DNA of 64,000 bases. Origin: Sarocladium kiliense. Its lineage: Eukaryota; Ascomycota; Sordariomycetes; Hypocreales; Sarocladiaceae. Below, in pieces: positions 1 through 10,360 of the stretch. Numbering within the stretch: the stretch's first letter is position 1; every line of letters begins with the position of its first letter. The DNA is taken from the NCBI GenBank assembly GCA_030734395.1, contig JAUZTG010000041.1, positions 558,001 through 622,000 of the forward strand, written 5' to 3'. The notes below the pieces were generated by a model that was given only the letters and a program-made list of their open reading frames with translations, was not told the DNA's origin and ran no database searches. Made by a program: the position numbers and the translations under genes.

Positions 1-628
1 CATTGTTCTCTTCATGCTCGACGTCGGTGCTGGGACAATCTCCTACTTCATCCCGACCATCACCAAGACGCTGGGTTATGACTCGGTCAAGGCTCAGTAC
101 ATGACAGTACCCATCTACGCTGTTGCTACCGTCGTCCTCATCTTCGTCGCCTGGTCCTCAGATCGCCACATTGAACGCCGCTGGCACATCACCTCAGCAC
201 TTGTTCTCGGCTGTGTTGGCAGTGTCGTCTGTGTCGCAGTGCAGAACCCCATCGTGCGATACATCATGATCTGCTTCGTGGCCTCTGGCATCTGGTCAGC
301 ACTCCCTTTGATTCTCTCATGGACCAGCGCAACCGTGAGCCTGCCTCCGGAGAAGCGCGCCATCGTCCTTGCGCTTGTCAATGCTTTCGGAAACTTCTCC
401 AGTGTCTATGGAAGCCGGATCTGGCCTACAAACGACTCGCCTGCATACCATATTGGATTTGGCGTTACCGCTGCTTTCCTCGGCACGGGTGCTATTCTCG
501 CCTCGCTCGTACCCCTGCTGTGCAAGATTACCGCCCACAAGGGAACAGCTGCGGAAAGGGCTATTCTTGCTGGTGGTGAGACTGAGGAGCGAAATGCGAG
601 TGATAAGGAGGTGGCGTCGGCAAAGTAA
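1..628 (+). CDS. MFS transporter, ACS (Dal5/Tna1-like) family, 3' part
   Basis: This is the C-terminal part of a major facilitator permease; the 5' end lies outside the window. The frame is open from base 2, and the visible ~208 residues hold about six hydrophobic segments, i.e. the second half of a 12-TM carrier. The stretch around YFIPTITKTLGYDSVKAQYM and the later SWTSATVSLPPEKRAIVLAL, ending in a short charged cytoplasmic tail, are typical of the fungal anion:cation symporter family that takes up allantoate, nicotinate, pantothenate and similar small organic anions. The substrate cannot be assigned. No intron is needed in the visible part. It converges on the drug-type MFS gene at 1364-3283. 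The other ACS member in this window (53899-55675) is a separate gene. Confidence 0.85.
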   Translation, partial: IVLFMLDVGAGTISYFIPTITKTLGYDSVKAQYMTVPIYAVATVVLIFVAWSSDRHIERRWHITSALVLGCVGSVVCVAVQNPIVRYIMICFVASGIWSALPLILSWTSATVSLPPEKRAIVLALVNAFGNFSSVYGSRIWPTNDSPAYHIGFGVTAAFLGTGAILASLVPLLCKITAHKGTAAERAILAGGETEERNASDKEVASAK

Positions 629-1363
629 GATGAAAACCAGCAGTAGCCGGGGTTGCCATTACTACCCCTGGCGGCAGATAGTGGGCAATATATAATTTAC
701 TTCAAGATCGTATGCGTTTTTCATGAAAACCCCTGCTAAGGAAAGATTGGAGACATCCACGTGCTTGCTGGCTTGCGATCCGAGCTCAAGTCCACGCATG
801 AGGTGTCTTCTCCAGGTTTAAGTCCCTTTAGTCCGTAGCGAGCCCAGATAAATGCCCAAATTGACGATATGTACCGGTGTTTGCTTCTGAAAGGTGTTAA
901 AGGAGATATTGCAGGGGAGGAAATGAATCCACAAAGTTTCAAGACACCAGTGTTAGCACCATCAAGTAGCGGGAAAGGGACCAATGTCAGTATGATGAAG
1001 AAGCCTTATGGCTTCGTTTCTTTCGATTCACTGATTTGTTTTTTTGCACAGGTAGTGAGAGAGTGTGTATATTCTGGATGTTTCTCAAGTCTAAGCTTCC
1101 TCTGACACTCACGGTCTGTTAGAGAGGAGTGATGACAACAATAGGAAAGAAGAAAATCAAGGCCAGTGGCCTGTAAGGCCGTCTGACATGTATCCCAAAC
1201 TCCCGTCCCCTGTGCTCTCAGCTCAAGTATATGCAACCGCTGTATCATATCACCACCGCAGTCTATTAGAAGAGAGACTATGTGTCTCCCTTTTGCTTCA
1301 ATGAGGCTCTTCCATCAAGCTTCTCTAAATGTTTGGAAACTCTTCTTATCTTCTCTGAGACGC
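629..1363. other. Intergenic, convergent 3' ends
   Basis: This 735-bp stretch separates the 3' ends of two MFS genes. I see no further gene, RNA gene or repeat in it; it should hold both 3' untranslated regions. Confidence 0.5.
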
Positions 1364-3283
1364 TTAAGCAGCACCAGTCAAGTTGGCAGTGTTGAGCTTC
1401 TTCCAGCCAGTGGTGAGACTGATGAGAGAAGCAACACCGGTGATGGCGATCGTCATGGCGAAGACAACCCTGAGACCCTCCATGTAGCCGTCGAGAACGA
1501 GCGGAAGCTGCTCGGGAGTGAAGACGTTGCGGATCTCAGATGCGCCAGTAAGGACGAGGTCGCCGAGGGTGATGTCGGAGGACCTGGCAGTGATGTACTT
1601 GACCATGGTGTTGAGGAAGGCAGACTGCGAACCGGAGACAATGAAGGCACCGCCAATGCTTTGAGCGACTACGAAGTCTGTTAGTCAATGCGAACTTTTG
1701 AGTTAGATGATGGACAACTTACAGAGCACCATGCCGGTAGAGGCAGAGATATCAGCAGCGGCAGATCGGCCCTGAACAGTGATCATGGGAACCTGGAAGC
1801 CGACACCGAAACCAACACCAGCGAGAATCTGGAATCCAATCCACTTGCCAGCACCAGTGTTGATACCCAGAGTGTAGAACAGACCAGATCCAATGGTAGC
1901 AATCATGGCGCCGCCAATCAGAAGATGCTGGTACCAACCCGAAACCGAGATGAAGATACCGCTAGCAATCGTGCCAATAGTAACAGCAATAATCAGCGGC
2001 AAGTTGCGAACACCAGAGCCCGTCGGGCTAGATCCGTGCACAGACTGGAAGTAAATGGGCAGGTAATAGATGGCCTGGAAGAAGGCACTGGCGAAGAAGA
2101 AGGCGTAGAGAACGTAGGTGACGTTCTTCTTGAACAGACGAGGGGGAATCATGGAGCGCTCGCCGTTGAAGTACTGCACGGCAAACCAGGCCAGCCAGAT
2201 GAGGATCCAGCCAACACCGAGACCGATGACGGTGCGGTGGCTCCAGGGGTAGCGGATGCCGCCGTACTCGACGAAGAGAGTGTAGCTAATGATACCGGCC
2301 ATGGCGAGGACAATACCCAGGGGGTCCATCTGCAGGAACTTCTCCGTCCAGGTAGCCTTAGCGGGAATGGCAGTCCTGGGAGTCGAGAAGAAGAAGAAGA
2401 TGATGGCCGCGGAAACACCTCCAATGGGGAGGTTGATGTAGAAGCACCATCGCCAGCTCACATGGTCAGTGAAGGCACCACCAAGCAGCGGGCCAAGGAC
2501 ACTGGCAAGTCCATAGGATGCACCGAGGAAACCGGTGAATGCAGGACGACGGGATGGTGGTGCGGAGAAGGCGATGATGGTGTATGCTCCGGAACCGAGA
2601 CCAGCTGCTCCCAGACCGGCAATGGCACGACCGACGATGAGGGCTTCAGCGTTGGGAGCTGCGCCGCAGACCGTAGAGCCGACTTCGAAGATGAGAAGGG
2701 CGGCGAGGAAGGTCCATTTGAGATCAAAAAATTTGTATGCCTTGCCCCCTGTTTTTCAGGATGTTAGTTATTGAGGGCCTGTAGGAGGGTGATGCAAAAA
2801 GGAGGAGAGCTTACAGGTTGATTGGAAGCCACCGATGGTCGCGAAGAAGATGGCACCGTACCAGCCGACTTTGTCGAGACCTTTGAATTCTTGTGTGATC
2901 TTGGGAATGGCGGTTGCGACGATGGTCTGTAGACAAGAGTCAGTGAAACTATCCCCTTGGGGTTCTCCTGGATCGTGTGAACGTACCATATCAAGCGCAA
3001 TGAGGAAGATACTCAAAATCAAAGCAGCAACCACGGAGATCAGAGCAGCACCACTCGGGTACTCATCCTCGCTCAGCTCATCTGCCGACGGTGCAGGTGC
3101 CTCCTCCTGCTTCTCTGGGTCCTTGTCGCGAGATGATCGTGAGGCAGTGTCAACCACGGTCTTGTCGTCGATCACGGATGCATCGGTCTTGTTGTTTTCG
3201 GTTCGGAGCTCTTCGTCGGCGAGGGTTGAGGCTCGGGACTCGGCTGGCGGTGATGAACCGCGAGGCACGTCTAGTTGTGCCAT
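1364..3283 (-). CDS. MFS multidrug exporter, DHA2-like (14 TM)
   Basis: Proton-coupled plasma-membrane exporter, 582 aa. Exons are 3283-2987, 2926-2815, 2748-1723 and 1677-1364; introns are 60, 66 and 45 nt, and all phases close. I start at the ATG at 3283, which opens an acidic Ser/Thr-rich cytoplasmic tail of about 75 residues before the first membrane segment. Family marks are IVATAIPKITQEFKGLDKVGWYG after TM1, FQSTWGKAYKFF across the second junction, and GASYGLASVLGPLLGG, the motif C antiporter signature, near residue 190. Relatives export toxins, azoles and aflatoxin- or trichothecene-type metabolites. No biosynthetic gene lies beside it here, so its cargo is unknown. The 45-nt third intron is the shortest in the window but has normal GTAAGT and CAG borders. 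Confidence 0.9.
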
Positions 3284-6200
3284 TTTAGGTTTTAATTGTT
3301 GATGGTAGTGGTGAGATTGGGTAAGGTATGGTGTTGTGTCCAGCTTGTAAGCCAACTTCGACGAGGTTCACGATCCTCTGATTCAAGTTTCGTCCTTGTT
3401 GACAGGTGATGTATAGACTGAATGAAGATGGGAATGATAAGAACAATAAGATTCAGGGGAACAGACATAGGTGGAACAACCAGGTTCTATATAGACTCGA
3501 ATCTCACTCACGCCAAAGAAGCACAGATAGGGGACCGACCACCCATTCTCCGTCGTTGCTGACCAAACGTCTCCTCCCTCCCCAAGGAAAACTCCTGTCA
3601 CTCGCCGAACCATAACGCAAGAAACATCATCGTGTCTCATTCAGTCATCATCCGCGGTCTAAGGGGCGTGCGGCGGGCTTAGCGGGGACAGTCATAGTCC
3701 GCAAACTCCAAAGTCCAGCTAACAGACAGACGCACACAGAGGGAAAAAACTGTCCGAAATTCATTGTTGCATATGGTGTTTGTTGACTAGCCTCTAGGGG
3801 GCGTGTGGGTGCGTGAGGGCGTGGGAGAACTGGCACTAGGCGGCGCGTCGGAGACATCTAAGACCCGCTCCGATACCATACAAGAGGGAAAGATGCTGCC
3901 GGCTGTTTGTCATGAGGCTGCGGAGCTTGAGAGAGAGAGGGCTGGCTTCGACGATATGGGCGAACGCACAGGGGACTTTGCATGAGGAGAGGGTGTGTGG
4001 ACAATCAATCAATTGCGCTGGGCCAAAGCCGGCGGAAGGGCGGCGGGCGGTGGGAAGTACACCATCCCCTAACTCCGCCAGCCTGGTTGAAGCTGCATAT
4101 GGCTGGGTGCGTGCAGCACGGCCGTAAGCGGGAAGCGCTTACAAGTGCCGCCCACGATGAGACAAGTTGCACGCATCCTCGATGTTGGTGCGTGAGAGAC
4201 GTGCAGCGGACTTACACGTACCCTGGGCCCCAGGACAAGCAACAGGACAGGGGTGCTCGTCGACCAGCGCCGTCGCGTATCGGTGGGAATCTGGGACAGA
4301 AGCAGGAAACAACAGGGCTTAACTGCACCCTGGCCCCATGGAATGAATGATCTTCACTCCAGACAGCGCCGGACATAACGGTCGCTTAGATCCCGACGGC
4401 GCTGTATTGGTCCGCTCTGTAGGGAGTAGTGGGCGCTGTTTCCTGAGGATTTTAACTGGACAACGTGAGTAAACTCTGGCTAACCTTACTGTAAACTTTT
4501 GCCTATTGCCCGAAGGAGTGCAAGCGACAAAGAGAGAGAAAAACCAGTGCTTGTTTGTGCTGTGGCAGACTCACAATGTCTCATCCGGGGTGTGACTCTT
4601 CCACCACACGCGCGCCCACATCAACTAAACCCTGGCCCCTGCTGGTCCTTGCCCCCCGGGTGTAAGTAAGCTTAGCACGCATTCCTCTTCCCGGCGGTCG
4701 GGTACAATGTTAAGGCGAGAGCATACCTAGGCTACTGGGCCGAAAATGGGCTACGCTATGGAGTTCCAACGACTAACCCTTACGCGTTATGGTTGCTGTA
4801 AGCTTACGGCAACATCGTGTTGTTACTCGCTCGATGGCTAAGGGGAAAAAAAAGTTTAGCTATCTGCTCTTTCTTGTGAGTCCGTTATGGTTGCGACCCC
4901 GTTGTAGCTTGCATTCGTCCGGTCACCAGGCAGAAGCGAATCATTCTAATCGTCACAGCGCAATCAAAGCCCTCCAGTCTCAGCTGGCAATGATCTTCCC
5001 AACGGAATCAAACCAAACAACAGGTTCAGCCACGGAGTTTTAGGTTTTCAATCGTGATTTCAAAGCATCATGGCGCCCAGGGATGGGAGATCCTGGCAAA
5101 AAGGTATAGTAGAGCAGACTGCAGGGCCGCGGAGTTGTAGAAGGCCGCACGCAAGGAGGAGAGTGTGGCGGCGCCAATCGCTCGGGAGGGAGGGAGCCTA
5201 CGGTATTCGTCTGCACGCAGCTATCAATTCGATCAATCACTGACTACATCTGCCGTTGGGTCTTTCTTAGGTTTGTGACCAAGGTGGTATCGGCGGAATG
5301 TACACTCCATTCACGCCATCACATCCTCGCTTTGACCCTGATAGGAAACAGGTCGCATCGACATCTCACTGCAGTCGCTCTTCAGCTCTTCATATGCCCG
5401 ATTCTGGTCTATGACCATGGACATCGCGCTTCTAAGCTTACGCCCGGAGTCGGTATCCCCATTCATCTTGTTCAGCTTGCACGTGTCTCTCAGGCAAACC
5501 AGCCAGCCAGCCAGCCACCTGCTGCAACCCTCAAACTCGTGGCGTGAGCTTCTTGGCAGATCTGGCGGATCTCGGATGCATTCTCGCCTGGTGTGCCTCT
5601 TTGCGCGAGTTACTACTCCACGAGGTACAACTTGTATCGGTCATCAAGGTTACAATGTAGCGGACTTCCATTCCTCTGCACGTTTGATAAAACCACAATT
5701 CTTCCATCCTCACACAATTTCAATTATTCAGCATGTTTTCTCCAAGAAGGCTTCATCCTTTCGGTGCGGAGTTCAGTCAGATCTAGCGGCGGAGTTGCGG
5801 GACACACCCTGAGCCCGACTAAAAGCCACCCCAAGTCAATTAGCTATACGGCGGAGCCAATGATGTTCCCCAACCGACGAGGGTGAATGCCTGGGATTAG
5901 CCTTACGAATGGGGTGTCGATCGTTCTGGTGGATAGTCGGCGCCTTTCTTGCCGAATACCGACCTCCCTCGGGGGATGGGGAACCTTTGTGTCGTGAGGT
6001 TTGGGGTATGTCTCCGACAGCAGGAAATGTTGCCGTGACGCAGGGTGCTGCTCCGAAATTGTTGTCAGAGAGTTCCCAATCCTTTGGTCTCTGGACCCTG
6101 ATTGCCGTGTCGGCGATGCAGTATGGTCGTGCTTGGCCCCGTGTTAACCCTACCTTGAATATTCCCGTCCTCACTTTTCTCTGTCAAGTCTCCACGATAC

Positions 6201-7595
6201 TCCGAGCAGAAGGACATCATCGCGCTTTGTTTTTCGAATACGCAATGCTGACTCTGGTAGCAGCTCGCTGGCCTACGGTGGCTGGTGGTCATGCTTGGCC
6301 CTGCTGCTAACAAGGACCAAGGTTCGTTATCAAACTCCTGGTCTGGGAATTTATGGCTCTCAGAATTTGCGATTGATACCTCACAGACAGCGCGGTCTCG
6401 GCTGGGCATCAATCCTGACGTCTCGCTCATTCCTCCTCAGCGAATGCATTTCGTATTGCCTCAAAGCCTCCTCATTATCGGACATATTTCACGGCCAATA
6501 AGACAAGCTAAATGCCTGCTGACAGCTACATTTCCCAGTGTCCATTGACTCGGGAACGGGATAGACCTGATCCAGCGACACTGGCCTCGGCGGTTTAGTA
6601 GCATCGGCTGACAACAATCGTGAGCTATAGCCCTCATTACTGGCACCGCCTCATTATCGGTCCGGGCACCGTCAGCATGACCACCAATGATGACGTTCTC
6701 ATCATGTACGATTTTCAAGAAAAAAGCACGCCGTCATCTTATCAGGCAGCCATTTCGGACAAGATCCGTCTTCAGCTTTTCCTGCATGAAAATCACTTAC
6801 ATGCAACGTCACCAACGACTTCTCCAAGAGTCAGGCCTGGATTTTCACAATGCGGCGCGAACCGGTAGGGACCAAGGTAAGGCATTTCGAGCTGCTCACC
6901 GAGAGCAATTTGGTCATTCAATTTTCTCACTGTCATCCTTTTCTTTCCTTCTTTGCCTGTGCCGAATGAGTCTGCCGCCTGCTCGAGACATCATCAGCTT
7001 CACCTCGTCTCTGCACGGCAATTACCCCTTTGGGCAAATGCTCAACCAGCTTTAAATCCAAAGCCAAGCCCTCGCTAAGTCCAAACAAAGATGAAGCTTG
7101 TAAGAATCTGCCGGTACTTTCTTTTTCAAGCAATGGCCATCGCAGATGGCGACCGCAGGGAGATGGTCACGGGCTAGGTGGTGAAAAGTCCTACTCCTCA
7201 CATTCACAGTCAGCCTTACCACCCCATCTTTCACACATGTTTTGCCTGCCTTGGGATTGCGTTTAGGACTTTTCCAGCCCTACAGATCGTTCATCAATCA
7301 ATTCTCATAGAGCCTGTTGTCAATTGGGTGTTTACCCGTGCCAATGCTAGGACCGCACCCAACAGCTTGCGCCTCGCGGTCGTTCGTATCCTCGCCGAAT
7401 AAGAATCATGTAGTTCCGCATGCCACGTCCAGACCGAATCAATCTTGTATGCGCGTCGCCTCACGTGGCTAGTTGAGCCATGGCCGAGCCTCGTACATAG
7501 ACCAGCATCATCGCAACCAAGTCCGCTGCCTCTTGCACTTGCATTTCTCGCTCAAGGTTGCGCTTCAGCATCGGCGCAGACGCGACTCTATCACA
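3284..7595. other. Gene-poor intergenic region (4.3 kb)
   Basis: I find no convincing gene. Open frames here are short, show no known domain and have codon use unlike neighbouring genes. Base composition is mixed rather than AT-rich, so it does not look like RIP-mutated repeat DNA. The left part should contain the promoter of the MFS exporter. A short CCAG run lies at 5499-5516. Confidence 0.45.
5499..5516. repeat. CCAG tetranucleotide microsatellite
   Basis: Four tandem copies of CCAG plus a partial unit. It is too short to suggest any function. Confidence 0.6.
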
Positions 7596-8192
7596 ATGGC
7601 ACTCATCGACGGTGAAGCCACCAGCACATCCAACACCCAACCCATTATCATCATCCCCGGTTGCAACCTCGCCCAAGCCATCACCTACACCCACAGCACC
7701 CTCCTCCCCTCGACCACCACAACCCGCATCCTCGTCCACACCTCTCTCCACCACCTCTTCCTCGAATCCCTCCTCGACACCCTCGAAGCAGCCTCACAAA
7801 CCCACCTCCTCGACATCGCCACCATCCCTGAGATCACCGAGTCAAATCTCCAGCGCGTCCGGGATCTTGCCACTGAAGCGAGGAATCAAGGCGCGAAGGT
7901 TGTGACGGGGGGCGTGCCGCCGGTGTATGGGAATTTGGGGGGGTTCTTTGAGTTGCCGACGGTGATTGATGGGGTGAGGCCGGAGATGGGGGTATTCCGG
8001 GAGGCAGTGATGGGGCCGCTTGCTACGGTCACTGTGTTTAGCGATGAGAGAGAGGCGATTCCGTGGGTGAATGAGATACTGGGTGGTGCTGGGGCGGTTA
8101 TCTTTGCTGGGGACGTGGAGAGGGCGAGACGTGTTGCGGGTGAAGTTCAGGCTGGGCCAGTTTCGGTGAATAGCGAACCTAATGGGAAGTGA
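7596..8192 (+). CDS. Truncated aldehyde dehydrogenase-like protein
   Basis: A single-exon ORF of 198 aa matching only the middle and C-terminal part of the ALDH superfamily. Residues ~10-50 resemble the segment usually following the catalytic glutamate (PIIIIPGCNLAQAI..., TTTRILVH). Residues ~95-190 match the later catalytic and oligomerisation region (GAKVVTGG, FFELPTVIDGV, VFREAVMGPLATVTVF, AGPVSVN). The N-terminal NAD-binding half is absent. At the place of the nucleophilic Cys (normally GQxC just before the TRILVH-like strand) the sequence reads LPSTTTTRILVH, with no Cys. The protein also stops right after the VNS strand, losing the usual C-terminal glycine-rich end. I infer a non-catalytic fragment: either a gene relic that stayed open or a small pseudoenzyme. 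The start is the ATG at 7596; the frame is also open upstream without an ATG. Confidence 0.55.
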   Translation: MALIDGEATSTSNTQPIIIIPGCNLAQAITYTHSTLLPSTTTTRILVHTSLHHLFLESLLDTLEAASQTHLLDIATIPEITESNLQRVRDLATEARNQGAKVVTGGVPPVYGNLGGFFELPTVIDGVRPEMGVFREAVMGPLATVTVFSDEREAIPWVNEILGGAGAVIFAGDVERARRVAGEVQAGPVSVNSEPNGK

Positions 8193-9083
8193 CAGATTTA
8201 TTGGGTAATGTTTGTATGGATGGGACTTGTGAGCATTGATCCAGCAATGAAACCATGTTTGCTTTTTTAATATATATCTCGAGATGGAGTTGCACAGGGT
8301 GCAGGTAGTCCGCGGGTGGAGCTGAAGGCGAGGGTAGCATAGCACATGGAAAGCACAGCCTGCAAGAAGTAAACATTTTCAACTAAGCCGTTCTTACCGA
8401 TTAGATAAAGTAGACGTTTTCTATGATGTTGAATTGCAGACTCCAGCTCAACCGGGTCAAGTTCATGTGCTTCCTTATAACACCAACACTATGGCTACAC
8501 CCTAGAAATGAACAATACAACGCTGGCCATATGGTCTCTTCGCCATCCGCTTCATACTGTAACCACTATTTTGTATTCTACTCAATCTACGCTTTTGTTT
8601 CATAGCATGTTAGCATTTCCTCTTTTGCTCCTCTTTGGTAGCACGTTATGTTCCAGCAACGTACATCACACACAGCTCCAACAGGAGTTTTGTTCGCCGA
8701 TACTCCTAACTCCGCATGTCTGATGGCTTTAATACGATCAATTCTATTTCCCATCTCGCGTCCTTCAACAATTCAACCAAATTGGAGCACACTCCTCCAT
8801 CCAAAGAGACTTACACGCGAAGTGGGTGGGTGTAGGGTGGCTGGGCTGGACCCATGCGCCGGAGGCCATTCCGACATCTTCGCTGCAGCCAACATCATGA
8901 CCCTCCACCTTCAACTTCCATCTTTTTCCTCACGCGACCACCTCGGCCCGTCATTGTGACTCAACAATGGCCCCGGCACCTTCTCCTCTCACCTCCTCAT
9001 CATATCTCCCTCCTCACCCTCATTAACTCGCCTCCTCGTTCCCAACTGCTCGCCCATAACGACACTCCTTCAACACCCTCACG
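8193..9083. other. Intergenic, upstream of pantoate ligase
   Basis: This 891-bp stretch should contain the 3' UTR of the ALDH-like ORF and the promoter of the pantothenate gene. The last ~150 bp are strongly C-rich on the + strand, as is common for fungal leaders. No gene is seen. Confidence 0.45.
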
Positions 9084-10202
9084 ATGCGTCCCTCAACCTC
9101 CATCCGCTCCCTCCTCCTCCCCCGAACAACCACCCGCACCGTCCGTACAACAACACGCCGCTCCCCTATTGAAACCATCCCCTCAACTCCCATCAAGGTC
9201 CTCCGCACCGTCCCCTCCCTCCGACAATGGCGCAACCCCCACTTCCATAACCACCGCTCCGTCGCCCTCGTTCCCACCATGGGCGCCCTGCACCAAGGCC
9301 ACATCTCCCTCATCCGCGCCGCCGCTCGAGAGAACCACCACGTCGTAGTCAGTATCTACGTCAACCCTGCACAGTTCGGTGTCTCGGAGGATCTGGACTC
9401 GTATCCCGTCACGTGGGATGCTGATACGAAGGTTCTGGCGGATCTGGATAGGGAATTGGCGGGGGATGGGGGCAATCTGGGGAGGGTGAGTGCGGTGTTT
9501 GCGCCGAGTACGGGGGAGATGTATCCGAATGGGTTTCCGGGGCAGGAGGTGGATAGCAAGGGGAGTTTTGTGAACATCACCCCTGTGGCGGAGGTGTTGG
9601 AGGGCAAAACGCGGCCGACGTTCTTCAGGGGCGTTGCGACGGTCTGTATGAAGTTATTCAACATCACGCAGCCGGAGCGGGTGTATTTCGGGCAAAAGGA
9701 CGTCCAGCAGACTGTCATTATTAAACGACTGGTTGAGGACTTCATGCTGCCTATCGAAGTAGTTGTATGTCCCACCGAGCGAGAACCAGACGGCCTGGCA
9801 CTCAGCTCCCGCAACGTCTACCTCGGCCCCCGCAGACGCCGCGTCGGCCTCGTCCTCAGCAAAGCCCTTCGCGCCGCCGAGTCCGCCTTCACTGCCGGCT
9901 CCACCTCCCGGTCCGAGATCCTCGGCGCAGCACACGCAGTCGTGGATAAGACGCTGCAGGAGCAACTTGCGCTGGGACCAGAGGAGAGGGCCTTGTTCGA
10001 GGTGGATTACATCTCGTTGGCGGATCCGAAGACGATGATGGAGGTGGAGGAGGTGGATATGGAGAAGGGCGCGGTGGTGAGTGGTGCGGTGAAGATGTTG
10101 GAGGTGGAGAAGGCGAAGGAGGGTGAGGATTTGGGGTATAAAGGGGGACCGCCAGTGAGGCTGATAGATAATGTTGTGTTGAAAGGCAGGTCTGAGGCAT
10201 AG
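9084..10202 (+). CDS. panC (yeast PAN6): Pantoate--beta-alanine ligase (pantothenate synthetase)
   Basis: Catalyses the ATP-dependent condensation of pantoate with beta-alanine, the last step to pantothenate and hence CoA. One exon, 372 aa. The class-I nucleotidyltransferase fold is shown by PTMGALHQGHISLI (residues ~64-77, HIGH-type motif), IYVNPAQF (~91-98), YFGQKDVQQ (~201-209) and REPDGLALSSRNVYL (~233-247, KMSKS-like region). The first ~35 residues are rich in Arg, Ser and Thr with almost no acidic residues and look like a mitochondrial presequence, although a bacterial-length enzyme would begin near residue 37. Compared with bacterial PanC (~280 aa) it carries extra insertions near residues 120-160 and 330-350. 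It converges with the acyltransferase gene, leaving 158 bp between stop codons. Confidence 0.95.
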   Translation: MRPSTSIRSLLLPRTTTRTVRTTTRRSPIETIPSTPIKVLRTVPSLRQWRNPHFHNHRSVALVPTMGALHQGHISLIRAAARENHHVVVSIYVNPAQFGVSEDLDSYPVTWDADTKVLADLDRELAGDGGNLGRVSAVFAPSTGEMYPNGFPGQEVDSKGSFVNITPVAEVLEGKTRPTFFRGVATVCMKLFNITQPERVYFGQKDVQQTVIIKRLVEDFMLPIEVVVCPTEREPDGLALSSRNVYLGPRRRRVGLVLSKALRAAESAFTAGSTSRSEILGAAHAVVDKTLQEQLALGPEERALFEVDYISLADPKTMMEVEEVDMEKGAVVSGAVKMLEVEKAKEGEDLGYKGGPPVRLIDNVVLKGRSEA

Positions 10203-10360
10203 ACTTGGGTAGATAGTACGGCAGGATCTAGAGGCATTGCATCTGCGAAGATATTGTACACTGCTGAGAATGTATATAGCATCAGTGAAATATGTAGGAT
10301 ATCAAAAGCTGGCTACTCGTTTACACGACGCATGAAATCACAAGCAATATGCTTCATCGT

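Noticed and set aside
1688..2767. 359-codon plus-strand frame opposite the MFS exporter
   Set aside because: Low-complexity translation (Asn/Gly/Glu/Thr) antisense to clear transmembrane coding sequence and spanning its introns.
5909..6310. 133-codon plus-strand ORF in the 3.3-7.6 kb gap
   Set aside because: Trp/Pro/Ala-rich random-looking translation without a domain, overlapped by an opposite-strand frame of similar length.
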